Assembly (NCBI RefSeq): GCF_020283565.1
Contig: NC_060062.1
Coordinates: 3,261,322 to 3,325,321, forward strand
From: Trifolium pratense
Lineage: Eukaryota; Streptophyta; Magnoliopsida; Fabales; Fabaceae
Length of the DNA: 64,000 nucleotides
Reading direction: 5' to 3'
Made by a program: the position numbers and the translations under genes. This document shows positions 32,031 through 42,650 of this stretch, piece after piece. The notes below the pieces were generated by a model. The model saw only the letters and a program-made list of their open reading frames with translations, had not been told where the DNA came from and searched no databases. The first letter of the stretch is position 1, and each line of letters starts with the position of its first letter.

Positions 32031-34011
32031 CTAGTTTAACTTACCCGTGCGATTGCACGGGTTAATGTTCAATGGAAAATATAAATTATTAAAATTTTAT
32101 TATTTTGTGATTTTTTAATTATTTATAAAATTATTTTTTTATTTAATGTAATTTATTTAAATATAAAAAATAATACTTTTTTAGTGATTTTAAAAGGGAA
32201 GCAGGGTGGAGAGTGATCTTTCACTCCCATGTTATTTTTTTTGCCAGTCGCAACTCTAACTTTTTTTATTATTTAATCATTTAAAATAATTATTGTGTTA
32301 AATTTATATATAGTTACATCGATAATTCAACTAATAAAAAATTTCCATAAAAATATTTAAAAAACAATTGGGGAAAAAGACAAATTAATTTCCTTGATTT
32401 TACGAAGTTAAATTTATGTTCCTGAACTATCATTTCAACTATTATTTACATATGATAAAATTATATAATCATGTAAAATTCTATCAAAAGTTCGTGTAAA
32501 TTAAATATTCATTCCCCGTATGTTGTAAAATAATTGTGTGAAATATTCATTCTCCGTAAATTGTCAGAAATTAGAATAAAGATCGAAATAGGAAGAACAT
32601 CGAAATTGTAAATATGATTTAATATTAATTTTATAATAATTATCTGATTAGTTAAGTCTGTGTTTGTCAAAAAAAAAATAATAATGATTATCTGATTGAT
32701 AAATTATAGGACAAAATGATCTTGTTTCCAATTTTTTTTTTTTTTGTAGAGTCTTGTTTCAAACTTTAATAGTAATTAATCATATTAATAATTAATTGTG
32801 ATTGGTTTAATTAAATATATTTCAAAAATTAGTGGATTAATAATTAAAACTTTCCATATTTAATGTTTCAGTTGAATCAAGACATGAATATAGACATTGT
32901 TCATATAAAATAATTTGGTCAATAAATTATTTGATTTATTCTATATTTGATTTTTTTTAAGAAATTTACAATAATGTGCATGAATATCTATTTTTTGGTG
33001 GAGCACATTAATGTAAATTAACCGACAATAAATAATTAAAAAAATTCTAAATTGGAAATAACGATTTTTGCCAAATAAAGTAGATGAAGTCCAACTTTAG
33101 AATTTGATTTATAATGATAATCGTCATATTGCCAAATAATTGACTTTATAAAAATTAATATAGTACATGAATTCATGCTAATTGAAAAGGTTGTGAGAAA
33201 ATGGCATCTCAACAAATGCTTATAGAGAACATCCGAATCATTTTGAGGAGGAATAAAAATTATATAAGAAGTGATGATTAGTGTTTTTTCTCGTGAGATC
33301 TTGAAATTGAACCCCAGACTATAAATATTGGCTAAATTACAAAATACAATCATTAAACCTAAAACTACAAATCGTTCTATATAATAGACATAATTAAATT
33401 ATTGAAATCTAGCATCGAATTTCTTGTTGCATGAAAAATTATGCTTGTAATTGTTCCATCTAAAATAACGACTATGTCCTTAGGATTATGGATCAATATG
33501 TATTTAACGCATAAAAAATCACCTGAATCACATGAAAAAAAATTAGATCATGAGAAAAAAATATGAAAGAAAATAAAGAAGAATAAAAGAAAGAATGAAT
33601 GATGGGAGAAAGTTGGAAAAAATGTATTAGAAGAGTTGTTTATATTTATACTGAGATGTGGAATACAATATTAATTAACATTCCTTAATTTGTCATTTTG
33701 GTTCCTACCATGATATAATTAGTAACAAGAGTATTAAAACAATTAAATAGAAAATGTGTAATAATTAAGGCAATTGTGAGAATGGTGGTAGTGATTGATT
33801 AATAATATAAGATCAAATTAATTAAGAAGATAAGATCGAAATCAAAATCAACCAAAATTGGATATTTAAACCTTAAGGAGTTTTAACCAAACGACACATA
33901 AGCAAATGTGGTCTTAGAAGATGCCATGTAAGATTAGAAAAAAATTGGTTGATCAAGAGAATGCCATGTATGAAAGTTTCCATGAGAAAAAACTCCTAAA
34001 CATATAAATAA
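32031..34011 (-). mobile_element. Helitron copy 1 (3' unit of a tandem pair)
   Basis: On the minus strand the 3' end has hairpin CCCGTGC/GCACGGG followed by AAGTTAAACTAG at 32031, then host T: the standard Helitron terminus (hairpin about 10 nt before CTRR). The 5' part (33868-34011) is identical to the 5' 144 bp of copy 2. No Rep-helicase gene is present, so it is non-autonomous. Small open frames inside (33036-33353) look accidental. It abuts copy 2 head to tail at 34011/34012. Confidence 0.75.
33868..34011 (-). repeat. 144-bp perfect direct repeat, copy 1
   Basis: Identical by eye to 37123-37266. It is the 5' terminal part of each Helitron unit, which is what reveals the tandem arrangement. 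Confidence 0.9.
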
Positions 34012-36005
34012 CTAGTATAACTTACCCGTGCAAATGCACGGGTTAATGTTCAATGAAAAATATAGATATTTTTTTGACACATGAAAAATATGGATTATTA
34101 AATTTTTAATATTTTGTGGTTTTTTTAATTATTTGTAAAATTAATTTTATATTTAATGTAATAATTTATTTAAATATGATAAATGATCCAAATTTTGGAT
34201 ATTTTAAGGAGAAATGGTAGAACGGAGAGTGATACTCCACTCCCCGTTCCCAACCCACATGTTCGTATATTTGTTCTTTTATTTTCATAAAAAAAAGGTC
34301 ATTAAGCAAAAACTAATCCAACGGTTAATATATATTAGTTGTTAATCGTCATCTCTCTCCTTTAGACATTTGTTTTCTTCTGGAGTATTTTAGCCCATGT
34401 TCCCGTGTGAAAAAATTTCACATTTGTGTAATGAACAGTAGAATTATTTATCATTTGCTTGACACAAAAAAAAATTATATCATTTTTTTATGCATATCTC
34501 AATTTGTTAATGGTGCAAATTTTAAAAAATTTATCTATTTGTTTATCTTACAGCGATGTTTGGAAAATAAAAACAAAGTAATACATGATATTATTACTTT
34601 TAATTCTTTCTTTTTATATATATAAAATCATTGTTACTTTCCTTACTTTCAATTGATATTTATCGTATTTTTTATATAATAAAATCTACAAATGTATGTC
34701 CCACCCCGTGTAAGTTATTTTTTGCTTAATACCTCCATGTAGATTATTTTTTGATCAATACCCCCTATTGTAATATTATGTTTGGTACAAATCACTATGT
34801 AACTTTTTTTTATTAATAAAATTAATAAAATAATAAAATAAAATAGAAAAATAATCTATGAAGTCAATTACTTCATTCCTTTTATATTTCAGACAATCAC
34901 ACAATTTTCTCTGTTCGATAAGTATGAAGTTTAAGAATAACTTTTTTTGTGAACAATTAAATTACTATTTTTATTTTTTTTTATATTCCTTTTAAGGTGA
35001 GTATTTTTGTTCAGAGATTCTTAAGCCTTCAATTTCTCAGTTCCATATTTGGCCAATTCGTTCTATATAATTTTTTTTGATAAGCAATTCATGTGTTATT
35101 CTATAAACTATACATCTCACTTTACATTTCTTATTGAATTGAACATTAGAATGCTTATAGATACGGCTAACATCAACCACTTTGATGCAATATGCTAGAC
35201 CCTGGTCATCTCCTTCTAATAATCAAGTAAGATAAATAAAGTTACACAAAAGATATGTGTTTGGAATATTGAATTACAAACATGATGATTTTGAATCCTC
35301 TATTAAAAGATATTTTGTTTAATAATTTTTTTGGAAACATATCCTCTGCCAGAATGAAATATTATAGGAAATAATCCATATATTATGCACCATCTACTTC
35401 AAGGAAAAAACCATTTAAATTTTGCATGTACCCAAAGGTTGTTTATACAATTTTTCTCATGATTTTTTTAAGATAAAATAATCACTTTTTAAAATTTATC
35501 GTTTGTTACTAAGTTTTTAAAAACTACTTTAAATGAGAAATTGTTTTCAATAGTTTCTCAAAAAAATAATTTTCAAATATTTAAAGCATTGAGCATACAA
35601 ATTTCTTTTTCTAAAAGATTATAATCCATAATAAATAGGCTCCAAACCCGTTACTTTTAGATGACAAAGTTTCATCATATCAATCTTGAATTTACTAGAC
35701 TTAAGTTTTTCTATAGGTGTCTCTTCTCTCATTGTACCATGTTCAAAATTTCTACAGATTCAATTACACGTGTTTTTTATTTGGAGTGGACTAAAAAAGT
35801 TGACAAAAATTGTTGGGCAAGTCGAATAGTGCTTCATCACCATAGAGGCAGGGGCGGAGCCACGTTGGGCTCAAGGGTTCAACTGGAACCCCCTCATCTT
35901 GAAAAAATTGTATGGATAATCTTGTATATTTTGCTCATTGAATTCCCTAAAATTTAACTTTTGAACCCATCCAAACACTCAATAGAAGAAGAAAGGAAAT
36001 AAAAG

Positions 36006-36180
36006 AAGCACATTAGATAGAGGTGACGGTACCTGTGAGTGTTCTGAGGCGTGAGTGTTGACGCTCAAGTCAGTATAAGATAGAGTGAGAATAAAAAGAT
36101 ATTGAACTAAAAAATGTATAACTCTTTTACTAGGCACTAGTCAATCTATTTATAGCGAATGAATAATTAGGGAAGAATGA
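36006..36180 (-). mobile_element. Possible LTR fragment carried in the Helitron
   Basis: On the minus strand a TATA-like CTATAAATAG (near 36150-36159) is followed by 'ctgacttgagcgtcaacact' and a 'ggtacc' end near 36030. This layout resembles the promoter-to-end portion of a Ty3-type LTR. It is short and isolated, so this is a tentative call. Confidence 0.3.
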
Positions 36181-37122
36181 CAATGATATTCTCTTATCTT
36201 GTGTCAAATCTCCCATTTTCAGTCTATTTTGTCCGCTCAGGACAATGAATTAGGAAAGTGAATGTTACCGTTCCCAAAGTTCCGTAGGCTTGAGCCTTTG
36301 GAAGGGGTTCCGACTAAGTTGTACTTTTATGTTTTTAACTGAAAAGGGGTACCGAATAGGTTTTTTTTTTTTTTTTTTGATGGATTAGACCTTTTGCCCA
36401 ATTGAAAATTGTTACGATTATGTTAATTTTGCAAGAAAAAAATGGAGAGAAAATTATTTTTTTAACTATATTATAGAAAGTGAGGAAAATAGAATAAAAT
36501 TAACATTTTTTTTTGTACATGAATAAAATTAATATTTGGTAATCCACTATTAGTGTCCATTTTATTAATATATAATTGACGACCAACTTTTCATCCTTAT
36601 ATCCACCCGTCTTATTTTTATTTTATATTTCAAAATACTACTACTATAGTAGCTCTTCCAATTCCAATTTGGATTTATAATCTCAAGTTGTGTATTTAAA
36701 ATTATCATAGAGTCTCCAAATCACACACTAAAGAAAACTTTACAAAAGTAAATTCTTTTCCACAATTTTTTTAATAGGACTTGTCTTTAGAAAAGATGCT
36801 TGTTTTGTCAATATTATAGTTACAAATTTCAGGAGAAAGGTAGGTAGAATTTAAGATGATTTTCCGTTATATATCCTTTACTTAGCATGTTTGGCCTCTG
36901 CACAAATTGAGAGCCACAATCTAATTTTATTTTAATATGGTTTAATTTCATTTCACAACAACCACTATTAACAAATTAATTGATTAAATTTGTGGCTATT
37001 ATAAGGCAATGCTAAATACAAGTACTAAGATATATCCCTTGGCAACAATACCATGATGAGTTTGTTTTGCCAGAATAAGGATTTGATGTTCAATAAATGT
37101 TAAGGTACCCCACGAAACCACG

Positions 37123-37266
37123 AAACCTTAAGGAGTTTTAACCAAACGACACATAAGCAAATGTGGTCTTAGAAGATGCCATGTAAGATTAGAAAAAAAT
37201 TGGTTGATCAAGAGAATGCCATGTATGAAAGTTTCCATGAGAAAAAACTCCTAAACATATAAATAA
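37123..37266 (-). repeat. 144-bp perfect direct repeat, copy 2
   Basis: Counterpart of 33868-34011; followed on the plus strand by 'taga', the complement of the TCTA Helitron start. Confidence 0.9.
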
Positions 37267-37274
37267 TAGATTAA

Positions 37275-37590
37275 TGGTAGAAGGGTTTTTTTTTTCTCAA
37301 AAATCTCATTTTTATGAAGTCCGCAACTTAAGTAGCGGATGTTATAAAAATGAGAAAATTTCATGTTATGAGGTGTTTTTTTCTTTCTCAAATTGCATAA
37401 TTTTATAACGTCCGCTACTTAAGTAGAGAACTGATAAAAATCATGGTAGAGTGTTTTTTTTCCCTCAAATTTCACATTTTTATAACGTCCGCTACTTAAA
37501 TAGTGAATGGTAAAAATCTTGGTAGGGTGTTTTTTCCTCAAAATTTCTCATTTTTATAACGTTCGCTACCGCTAAGTAACGAAAAAGTAA
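37275..37590. repeat. Tandem repeat with CTACTTAAGTAG palindromes (unit 2 flank)
   Basis: About four diverged units of roughly 65-75 bp, each with 'catttttataacgtccgctac' and a palindrome of the form CTACTTAAGTAG, then a T-run. The paralogous array is at 63090-63390. Confidence 0.6.
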
Positions 37591-37789
37591 AATGGAAAAC
37601 GCGTAGGGCGGATGAATAACCGATTGGGTGGTAAATATAAATCTCGAATCATACTACTTTATTGAATGGGCCTTGAAATGAATGATGCAAATAAAGTGAC
37701 AAGGGACTTGTCCAAAAAAATAAAGAGAATAAGGAAATGAATAATGCTTATTTTTTTTTTGTCTAAAGGAAAAATAAAATAAATATAAG

Positions 37790-37935
37790 AAAAAGATACA
37801 AAGACAGGGGACATTAAACCTGACCTGCCAATTCCTATTCAGGATGTCCTTGATATTATTGATGATGGCTGCATAGTGGTGCCACTCATCAACTGGTGCC
37901 GTCCACATTCAAAATGATACCGGTGCCGCCATGAG
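37790..37935 (-). pseudogene. LINE RNase H remnant (deleted copy)
   Basis: Minus-strand VDEWHHYAAIINNIKDILNR matches the C-terminal part of the RNase H-like frame at 63451-63993. About 230 bp covering most of the domain are missing here (junction near 37895), so only the tail and a few bases of the start remain. Confidence 0.7.
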
Positions 37936-38051
37936 CATTCCATCGCACAAGCTTGGGTACCACTGTAGTATGTTAACCTTATTGAATCTACTGTCAATAA
38001 TTATTTTGAATTTTTAATGAAAATGAAACTAAATTATACCATTCAAGTTGG

Positions 38052-38060
38052 CTATAAATA
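38052..38060 (+). promoter_or_regulatory. TATA box of RLP2
   Basis: CTATAAATA, 102 bp before the ATG at 38162. Same motif and spacing as RLP1. Confidence 0.6.
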
Positions 38061-38161
38061 TTAATGTTACATTCCTTACCATTTCATACAATCACACTTT
38101 CTTTTCTTTTCTTTGTGTTAAACAAAGCATTAACACTTTCCACAAAATCTGCATTGCATTG

Positions 38162-41100
38162 ATGAAGCAATATCAATCATTCATGAGTTGGTTGCTTCTG
38201 TTTTTGCATCTTTTCCTTTTCACTTCTTCTTCTTCTTCTTCTTTCAATTTCTTATGTCATCATGATGAGAGCTCTGCTTTGCTTCAATTCAAGTCTTCCT
38301 TCACTATATATATCCCTTATTCTGATTACGGTGAACTTTATCATCTGAAAACAGCAACATGGAAAAATGGGAGTGATTGTTGTTCCTGGAATGGTGTCAC
38401 CTGTGACACCATCTCTGGTCACGTGGTTGGTCTCAACCTTGGCTGTGAAGGCATTGAAGGTACGTTACATCCTAATAGTACCCTTTTCCATCTTACTCAC
38501 CTTCAATCACTTAACCTTTCTTACATTGATTTCTATCCTTCTCCTCCTTTTCATTTTAAGTTTGGTAGGTTTCTCAGTCTTAAACATCTAGACTTGTCTA
38601 AATGTAACTTTAAAGGTGAAGTTCCTATTCAAATCTCACATCTTTCTAAATTAGAATCACTTCATCTCTCTTTGAATGATGAGTTAGTTTGGAAAGAGAC
38701 TACCTTGAAGAGGCTTGTACAAAATGCAACAAATTTAAGGGAGTTGCTTCTGGACGAAACTCATATGTCCTCAATAAGACCAAACTCCATCGTTTTGATC
38801 TTCAATCAATCTTCCTCTTTGATTACTCTTAATCTTCATAACTCAAGATTAAGTGGAAAATTGAAAAAGAGTCTTTTTTGTTTACCAAATATTCAACAGC
38901 TAGATATGTCACATAATGCCAACCTCGAAGGCCAACTTCCAGAATTGAGTTGCAGCTCTTTTCTTAGAATCTTGGATCTATCAGGATGTCAATTCAATGG
39001 GCCAATTCCTCTGTCTTTTTCTAACTTCACACACCTTACTTTCCAAGATATTTCAAGAAATAATCTTAACGGTTCAATCTCATCCTCACTTTTAACTCTT
39101 CCACATCTAACTCATTTATCTCTCTCTTCCAATGATCTTAGTGGTCAAATTCCAAATGTATTTCCTCTGTCAAATAGATTTCAAGAACTATACTTGAGTT
39201 CCAACAAAATTGGAGGTGAGATACCATCATCACTTTCAAACCTTCAACAACTTACTGTCTTAGATCTTTCATCCAATTTATTTTCAGGTCAAATCCCAGA
39301 TGTGTTTAGTAGGATGACTCAACTAGTTAAATTAGATTTCTCTGATAATAAATTAGAGGGTCCCTTACCCAACAAAATTACAGGTTTCCAAAACCTAACT
39401 CAGTTAAATTTAAATGACAACTTACTAAATGGAACAATTCCTTTGTGGTGTTTATCCTTGCCATCTTTGATAAAAGTAGATCTATCAAACAATCGACTTA
39501 CATGGCATGTCGATGATGCATTCTCATCAAATTCCTTAGAGGAACTGTATCAAAATAACAACATGTTACAAGGAAATATTCCAGAATCCATTTTCAGACT
39601 TGCAAATCTAAAAGTCTTGTGGTTACATTCAAACAACTTGAGTGGTCTTGTCAATTTTCAAATCTTCTCCAAACTTCAAAATCTGTCAGATTTATCCCTT
39701 TCATGGAATAGTCAATTGTCACTAAACTTTGAATCTAATGTCTACAATAGTTTTAATCTATTTGTATTAGAATTAGCTTCTGTCAATCTGATCAAATTCC
39801 ACAAATTACAAGGAAATTTCACAAATTTGGAAGATCTTGATCTTTCTAATAACAAACTTAATGGAATGCCCAAATGCTTAATTGAAACAGGTCACTTGCA
39901 ATTTTTTAACCTCTCTCAAAACTTGTTCACGTCAACAGATCAATTGATTGAAATGGCAGTGAACAATGATAATCTCTATATACTTGATCTTAGTTTTAAT
40001 TTACTGAATGGTGACATCCCTTTGGCAGTTTGCAATATAAATTCTGAACTTGAATTTCTGAACTTGGGACACAACAATTTGAGTGGTATCATTCCACAAT
40101 GTTTTTCAAATTTTCAATCCCTTCAGTTTTTGGATCTACAGATGAACAAATTTCATGCCACTTTGCCAAGTAACTTTTCCGAGTACATTACCATTCTAAA
40201 TCTTAATGGAAACCTATTAGAAGGCCTTTTGCCTAAATCTTTGTCCCATTGCAAATACCTGAAAATTTTAAATCTTGGAAGCAACAGATTAGAAGACAAA
40301 TTTCCCGACTGGCTTCAAACTCTACAAGATTTGAAAGTGCTGGTTTTGAGAGACAACAGGTTCCATGGTCCCATTGCCAATTTAAAGATCAAACATCTAT
40401 TTCCAAGTTTAGTCATTTTTGATATCTCGGGCAACAATTTTAGTGGTTTTCTACCAAAAGCCTATTTCAAAAATTATGAAGCCATGAAGAATGTTACTCA
40501 AGTTGGTGGGGATAGCAGTTTGATATACATGGATCCTTGGTGTTCAGAGTACTATGACGGATGCAGTACTGATTCTGTGACTGTGACAACAAAAGGTAAC
40601 GAAATGACACTGGTGAGAATTCCAAAATTGTTTGTAAGTATTGATTTGTCAAGAAACAATTTTGAAGGAGAGATTCCAAATGCTATTGGAGAGCTTCATG
40701 CACTCAAAGGCCTTAACCTTTCCCATAATAGACTCGTCGGTCATATTCCCCAATCCATCGGAAACTTGACAAACTTGGAATCTTTGGATCTTTCATCGAA
40801 TATGTTAGCCGGTGTGATTCCTGCAGCATTAGCCAATTTGGGCTTTCTTGAAGTATTGAATCTTTCAAATAACCATCTTGTGGGAGAAATACCTCAAGGA
40901 CCACAATTCAATACATTTACAAATGATTCATATGAAGGAAACTTGGGGCTATGTGGATTTCCATTGTCAAAGAAATGTGGACCTGAACCTCATTCTCCAC
41001 CTCCACCTCCAGCCAACAACTTTAGGAGTGAAGAGAAATTTGGATTTGGATGGAAACCAGTGGCAATTGGATATGGATGTGGATTTGTGATTGGAATAGG

Positions 41101-41242
41101 CATTGGATATTTTGTGTTTTTTATTGGAAAGCCAAGATGGCTTGTGATGCTATTTGGTGGTCAGCCTAAGAGAAGAGTGAACAGGAGGAGGATTAGAGTG
41201 AGGAGAACCAATGGTTCTACTCAGATGGTGCCAATGTCATAG
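38162..41242 (+). CDS. Cf-9-like LRR receptor-like protein (RLP2)
   Basis: A 1026-residue intronless paralogue of RLP1. Start MKQYQSFMS is chosen for its signal peptide; the longer frame adds 38 codons from the leader. Only six serines follow the signal peptide. The N-terminal cap is intact (SALLQFKSSF, WKNGSDCCSWNGVTCD). Then come the LRR blocks, the island region (NYEAMKNVTQ to CSEYYDGCSTDSV), the EPHSPPPPP stretch, the membrane helix with a FFIGKPRW junction, and a basic tail ending STQMVPMS. The last roughly 430 residues differ from RLP1 at only a dozen or so positions, while the first LRRs differ much more. The role is probably immune or developmental ligand sensing at the cell surface; the ligand is unknown. 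Confidence 0.92.
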   Translation: MKQYQSFMSWLLLFLHLFLFTSSSSSSFNFLCHHDESSALLQFKSSFTIYIPYSDYGELYHLKTATWKNGSDCCSWNGVTCDTISGHVVGLNLGCEGIEGTLHPNSTLFHLTHLQSLNLSYIDFYPSPPFHFKFGRFLSLKHLDLSKCNFKGEVPIQISHLSKLESLHLSLNDELVWKETTLKRLVQNATNLRELLLDETHMSSIRPNSIVLIFNQSSSLITLNLHNSRLSGKLKKSLFCLPNIQQLDMSHNANLEGQLPELSCSSFLRILDLSGCQFNGPIPLSFSNFTHLTFQDISRNNLNGSISSSLLTLPHLTHLSLSSNDLSGQIPNVFPLSNRFQELYLSSNKIGGEIPSSLSNLQQLTVLDLSSNLFSGQIPDVFSRMTQLVKLDFSDNKLEGPLPNKITGFQNLTQLNLNDNLLNGTIPLWCLSLPSLIKVDLSNNRLTWHVDDAFSSNSLEELYQNNNMLQGNIPESIFRLANLKVLWLHSNNLSGLVNFQIFSKLQNLSDLSLSWNSQLSLNFESNVYNSFNLFVLELASVNLIKFHKLQGNFTNLEDLDLSNNKLNGMPKCLIETGHLQFFNLSQNLFTSTDQLIEMAVNNDNLYILDLSFNLLNGDIPLAVCNINSELEFLNLGHNNLSGIIPQCFSNFQSLQFLDLQMNKFHATLPSNFSEYITILNLNGNLLEGLLPKSLSHCKYLKILNLGSNRLEDKFPDWLQTLQDLKVLVLRDNRFHGPIANLKIKHLFPSLVIFDISGNNFSGFLPKAYFKNYEAMKNVTQVGGDSSLIYMDPWCSEYYDGCSTDSVTVTTKGNEMTLVRIPKLFVSIDLSRNNFEGEIPNAIGELHALKGLNLSHNRLVGHIPQSIGNLTNLESLDLSSNMLAGVIPAALANLGFLEVLNLSNNHLVGEIPQGPQFNTFTNDSYEGNLGLCGFPLSKKCGPEPHSPPPPPANNFRSEEKFGFGWKPVAIGYGCGFVIGIGIGYFVFFIGKPRWLVMLFGGQPKRRVNRRRIRVRRTNGSTQMVPMS

Positions 41243-42520
41243 TTTCATTTTTGTGGTTTGATTTTGGGTTGTAAGTTTGTAATCTGAATGAATATATTGT
41301 GTGTTTTTATCCATATGTAATTTAGCTAGAATTCATAAGTTTTATCCCATTTAATCATCTCTTTACAATGAGCTCCGAAACATCGGAAGGAGCCAAGCAT
41401 CAACAACAAAGATATTGCAGTTCAGTTCATGCAGTGTTGGTTTCTACTTTATACCGAATGGCTAAGATTGTTGTTTAGTTAATTAACCATTGTCAAGCCA
41501 ATTTTGTTCACGTTCTTGATTTCACTTAACCTTTTATTTATGAAAATAAAAAGCTATATATAGCACTCTCTCTAAACTAAACTAGTTACCTTGTGTAGCA
41601 AGTAACTGTCATGTAAGTTAGGTATCCTAACAAACCCTTCTAACTAACTTCTATTACAATAAGGATTGAATTACACTTGCATTATGATTAAAATAGTAGT
41701 GATGATCCTTCCACACAGACCAATAATCATCATAAAATAGAGTATTGAAGTAGCTCCAAATATGAACATGTAAAGCCATTGACAACTCATGAACACCTGT
41801 TGTAGATTAATTTCAATTATGTCCAAAGAATCAAAACTACCATGCTTTTTAAAGGTATTAGCATGCTCTTGAACACAATCATAAATTAGGTGTATCTTGT
41901 AATAGAAATAGGTGAACCCAGTCACAAACTTGACATTGCTGAACGTGGATGCAAGTTCAACAAGATCAGGTGTATCTTGTAATAAAGCTAAATTAACTAG
42001 TTGTGTTTCCAAAAAATAGCCAGACATTTGATCAAACACCAGGAGGACAATAAGCTAAATTAACAAGTCACAACGAATCAAAGACAGAGTCCCAAATATA
42101 TCCATGAGTGTATAGGACAAAGCAAAAAAAAAAGTAAAAAGAGGGACCAAGCAATTGTGGGATCAGAACTTAAAATTAGCTTAAAAATCAAAATCAAAGT
42201 TCCAAAATCAATAACACAAAGTTCCAAACACTAACTCAAAATCAAAAACTCAAAGCTTAAAATTAAACAGCATTTGTTGTTTGTAATATAATGAATTATA
42301 GGTTTTCATATCAAGTTCTAATTTTTCATGCATATGGGTTTATCCTAAGTAATATAATAATTATTTAATTATTTCTCAGCATGAATGATCCATAAATATT
42401 GTGATATTGTTGTCACCTTGTTGATTTTATTCTGATATATGTTTGTTAATGTTAATAATATCATATCTTTTAATTGATGATGACAACTGCAATTGCGACC
42501 GAAATATAATTAACCAATTT
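41243..42520. other. RLP2 3' flank and spacer
   Basis: No gene I can support. Around 41500-41635 the minus strand has features of an LTR fragment (start TGTTAGGATACC, TATA-like tgctatatatagc). A 122-codon minus-strand frame (41671-42039) has a hydrophobic C-terminus (SILYFMMIIGLCG) and no recognised domain. Confidence 0.4.
41671..42039 (-). CDS. Hypothetical 122-residue frame, uncertain
   Basis: Starts MFDQMSGYFLETQL and ends in one or two hydrophobic segments (LYMFIFGATSILYFMMIIGL, IITTILIIMQV). The section FLETQLVNLALLQDTPDLVE faintly recalls the start of histidine phosphotransfer proteins, but the required HQLKGSS motif is absent, so I do not make that call. No promoter or paralogue was seen. 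A chance frame in AT-rich spacer is the likeliest explanation. Confidence 0.2.
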   Translation of the reverse strand: MFDQMSGYFLETQLVNLALLQDTPDLVELASTFSNVKFVTGFTYFYYKIHLIYDCVQEHANTFKKHGSFDSLDIIEINLQQVFMSCQWLYMFIFGATSILYFMMIIGLCGRIITTILIIMQV

Positions 42521-42522
42521 AG

Positions 42523-42650
42523 GTTTCCTTGAATTCTTGGATCTTTCAAATAACCATCTTGTGGGAAAAATACCTCAAGGAAAGCAGTTTGATACGTTTA
42601 CAAATGATTCCTATGAAGGAAACTCAGAGTTATGTGTTTTTAATTGGAAA
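42523..42650 (+). pseudogene. RLP 3'-end fragment
   Basis: Reads GFLEFLDLSNNHLVGKIPQGKQFDTFTNDSYEGNSELC, matching the last LRR and cap of RLP1 (25703-25817). It then joins 'gtttttaattggaaa', which recalls the membrane-exit segment FLIGK of RLP1 near 25978, with the intervening part deleted. The fragment ends at the duplication border at 42650. It is evidence for a former RLP directly upstream of permease B. Confidence 0.8.

Larger units (their letters stand above)
34012..37270 (-). mobile_element. Helitron copy 2 (5' unit of a tandem pair)
   Basis: The minus strand begins A/TCTATTATTTATATG at 37270, the TC start after host A expected for Helitrons, and ends with hairpin CCCGTGC/GCACGGG then CTAG at 34012. 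The same family as copy 1, with similar 3' regions. It carries no Rep-helicase. Internal cargo includes a possible LTR fragment (36006-36180) and a segment starting 'ggggcggagccacgt' near 35853. The open frames at 34407-34625 and 35661-35957 show no recognisable domain. Confidence 0.75.

Noticed and set aside
35661..35957. 98-codon plus-strand frame in the Helitron
   Set aside because: Crosses a dispersed repeat (ggggcggagccacgt); no domain and no support for expression.
41671..42039. Possible histidine phosphotransfer protein
   Set aside because: A short resemblance at the start only; the phospho-acceptor motif is absent. Listed as hypothetical at low confidence.
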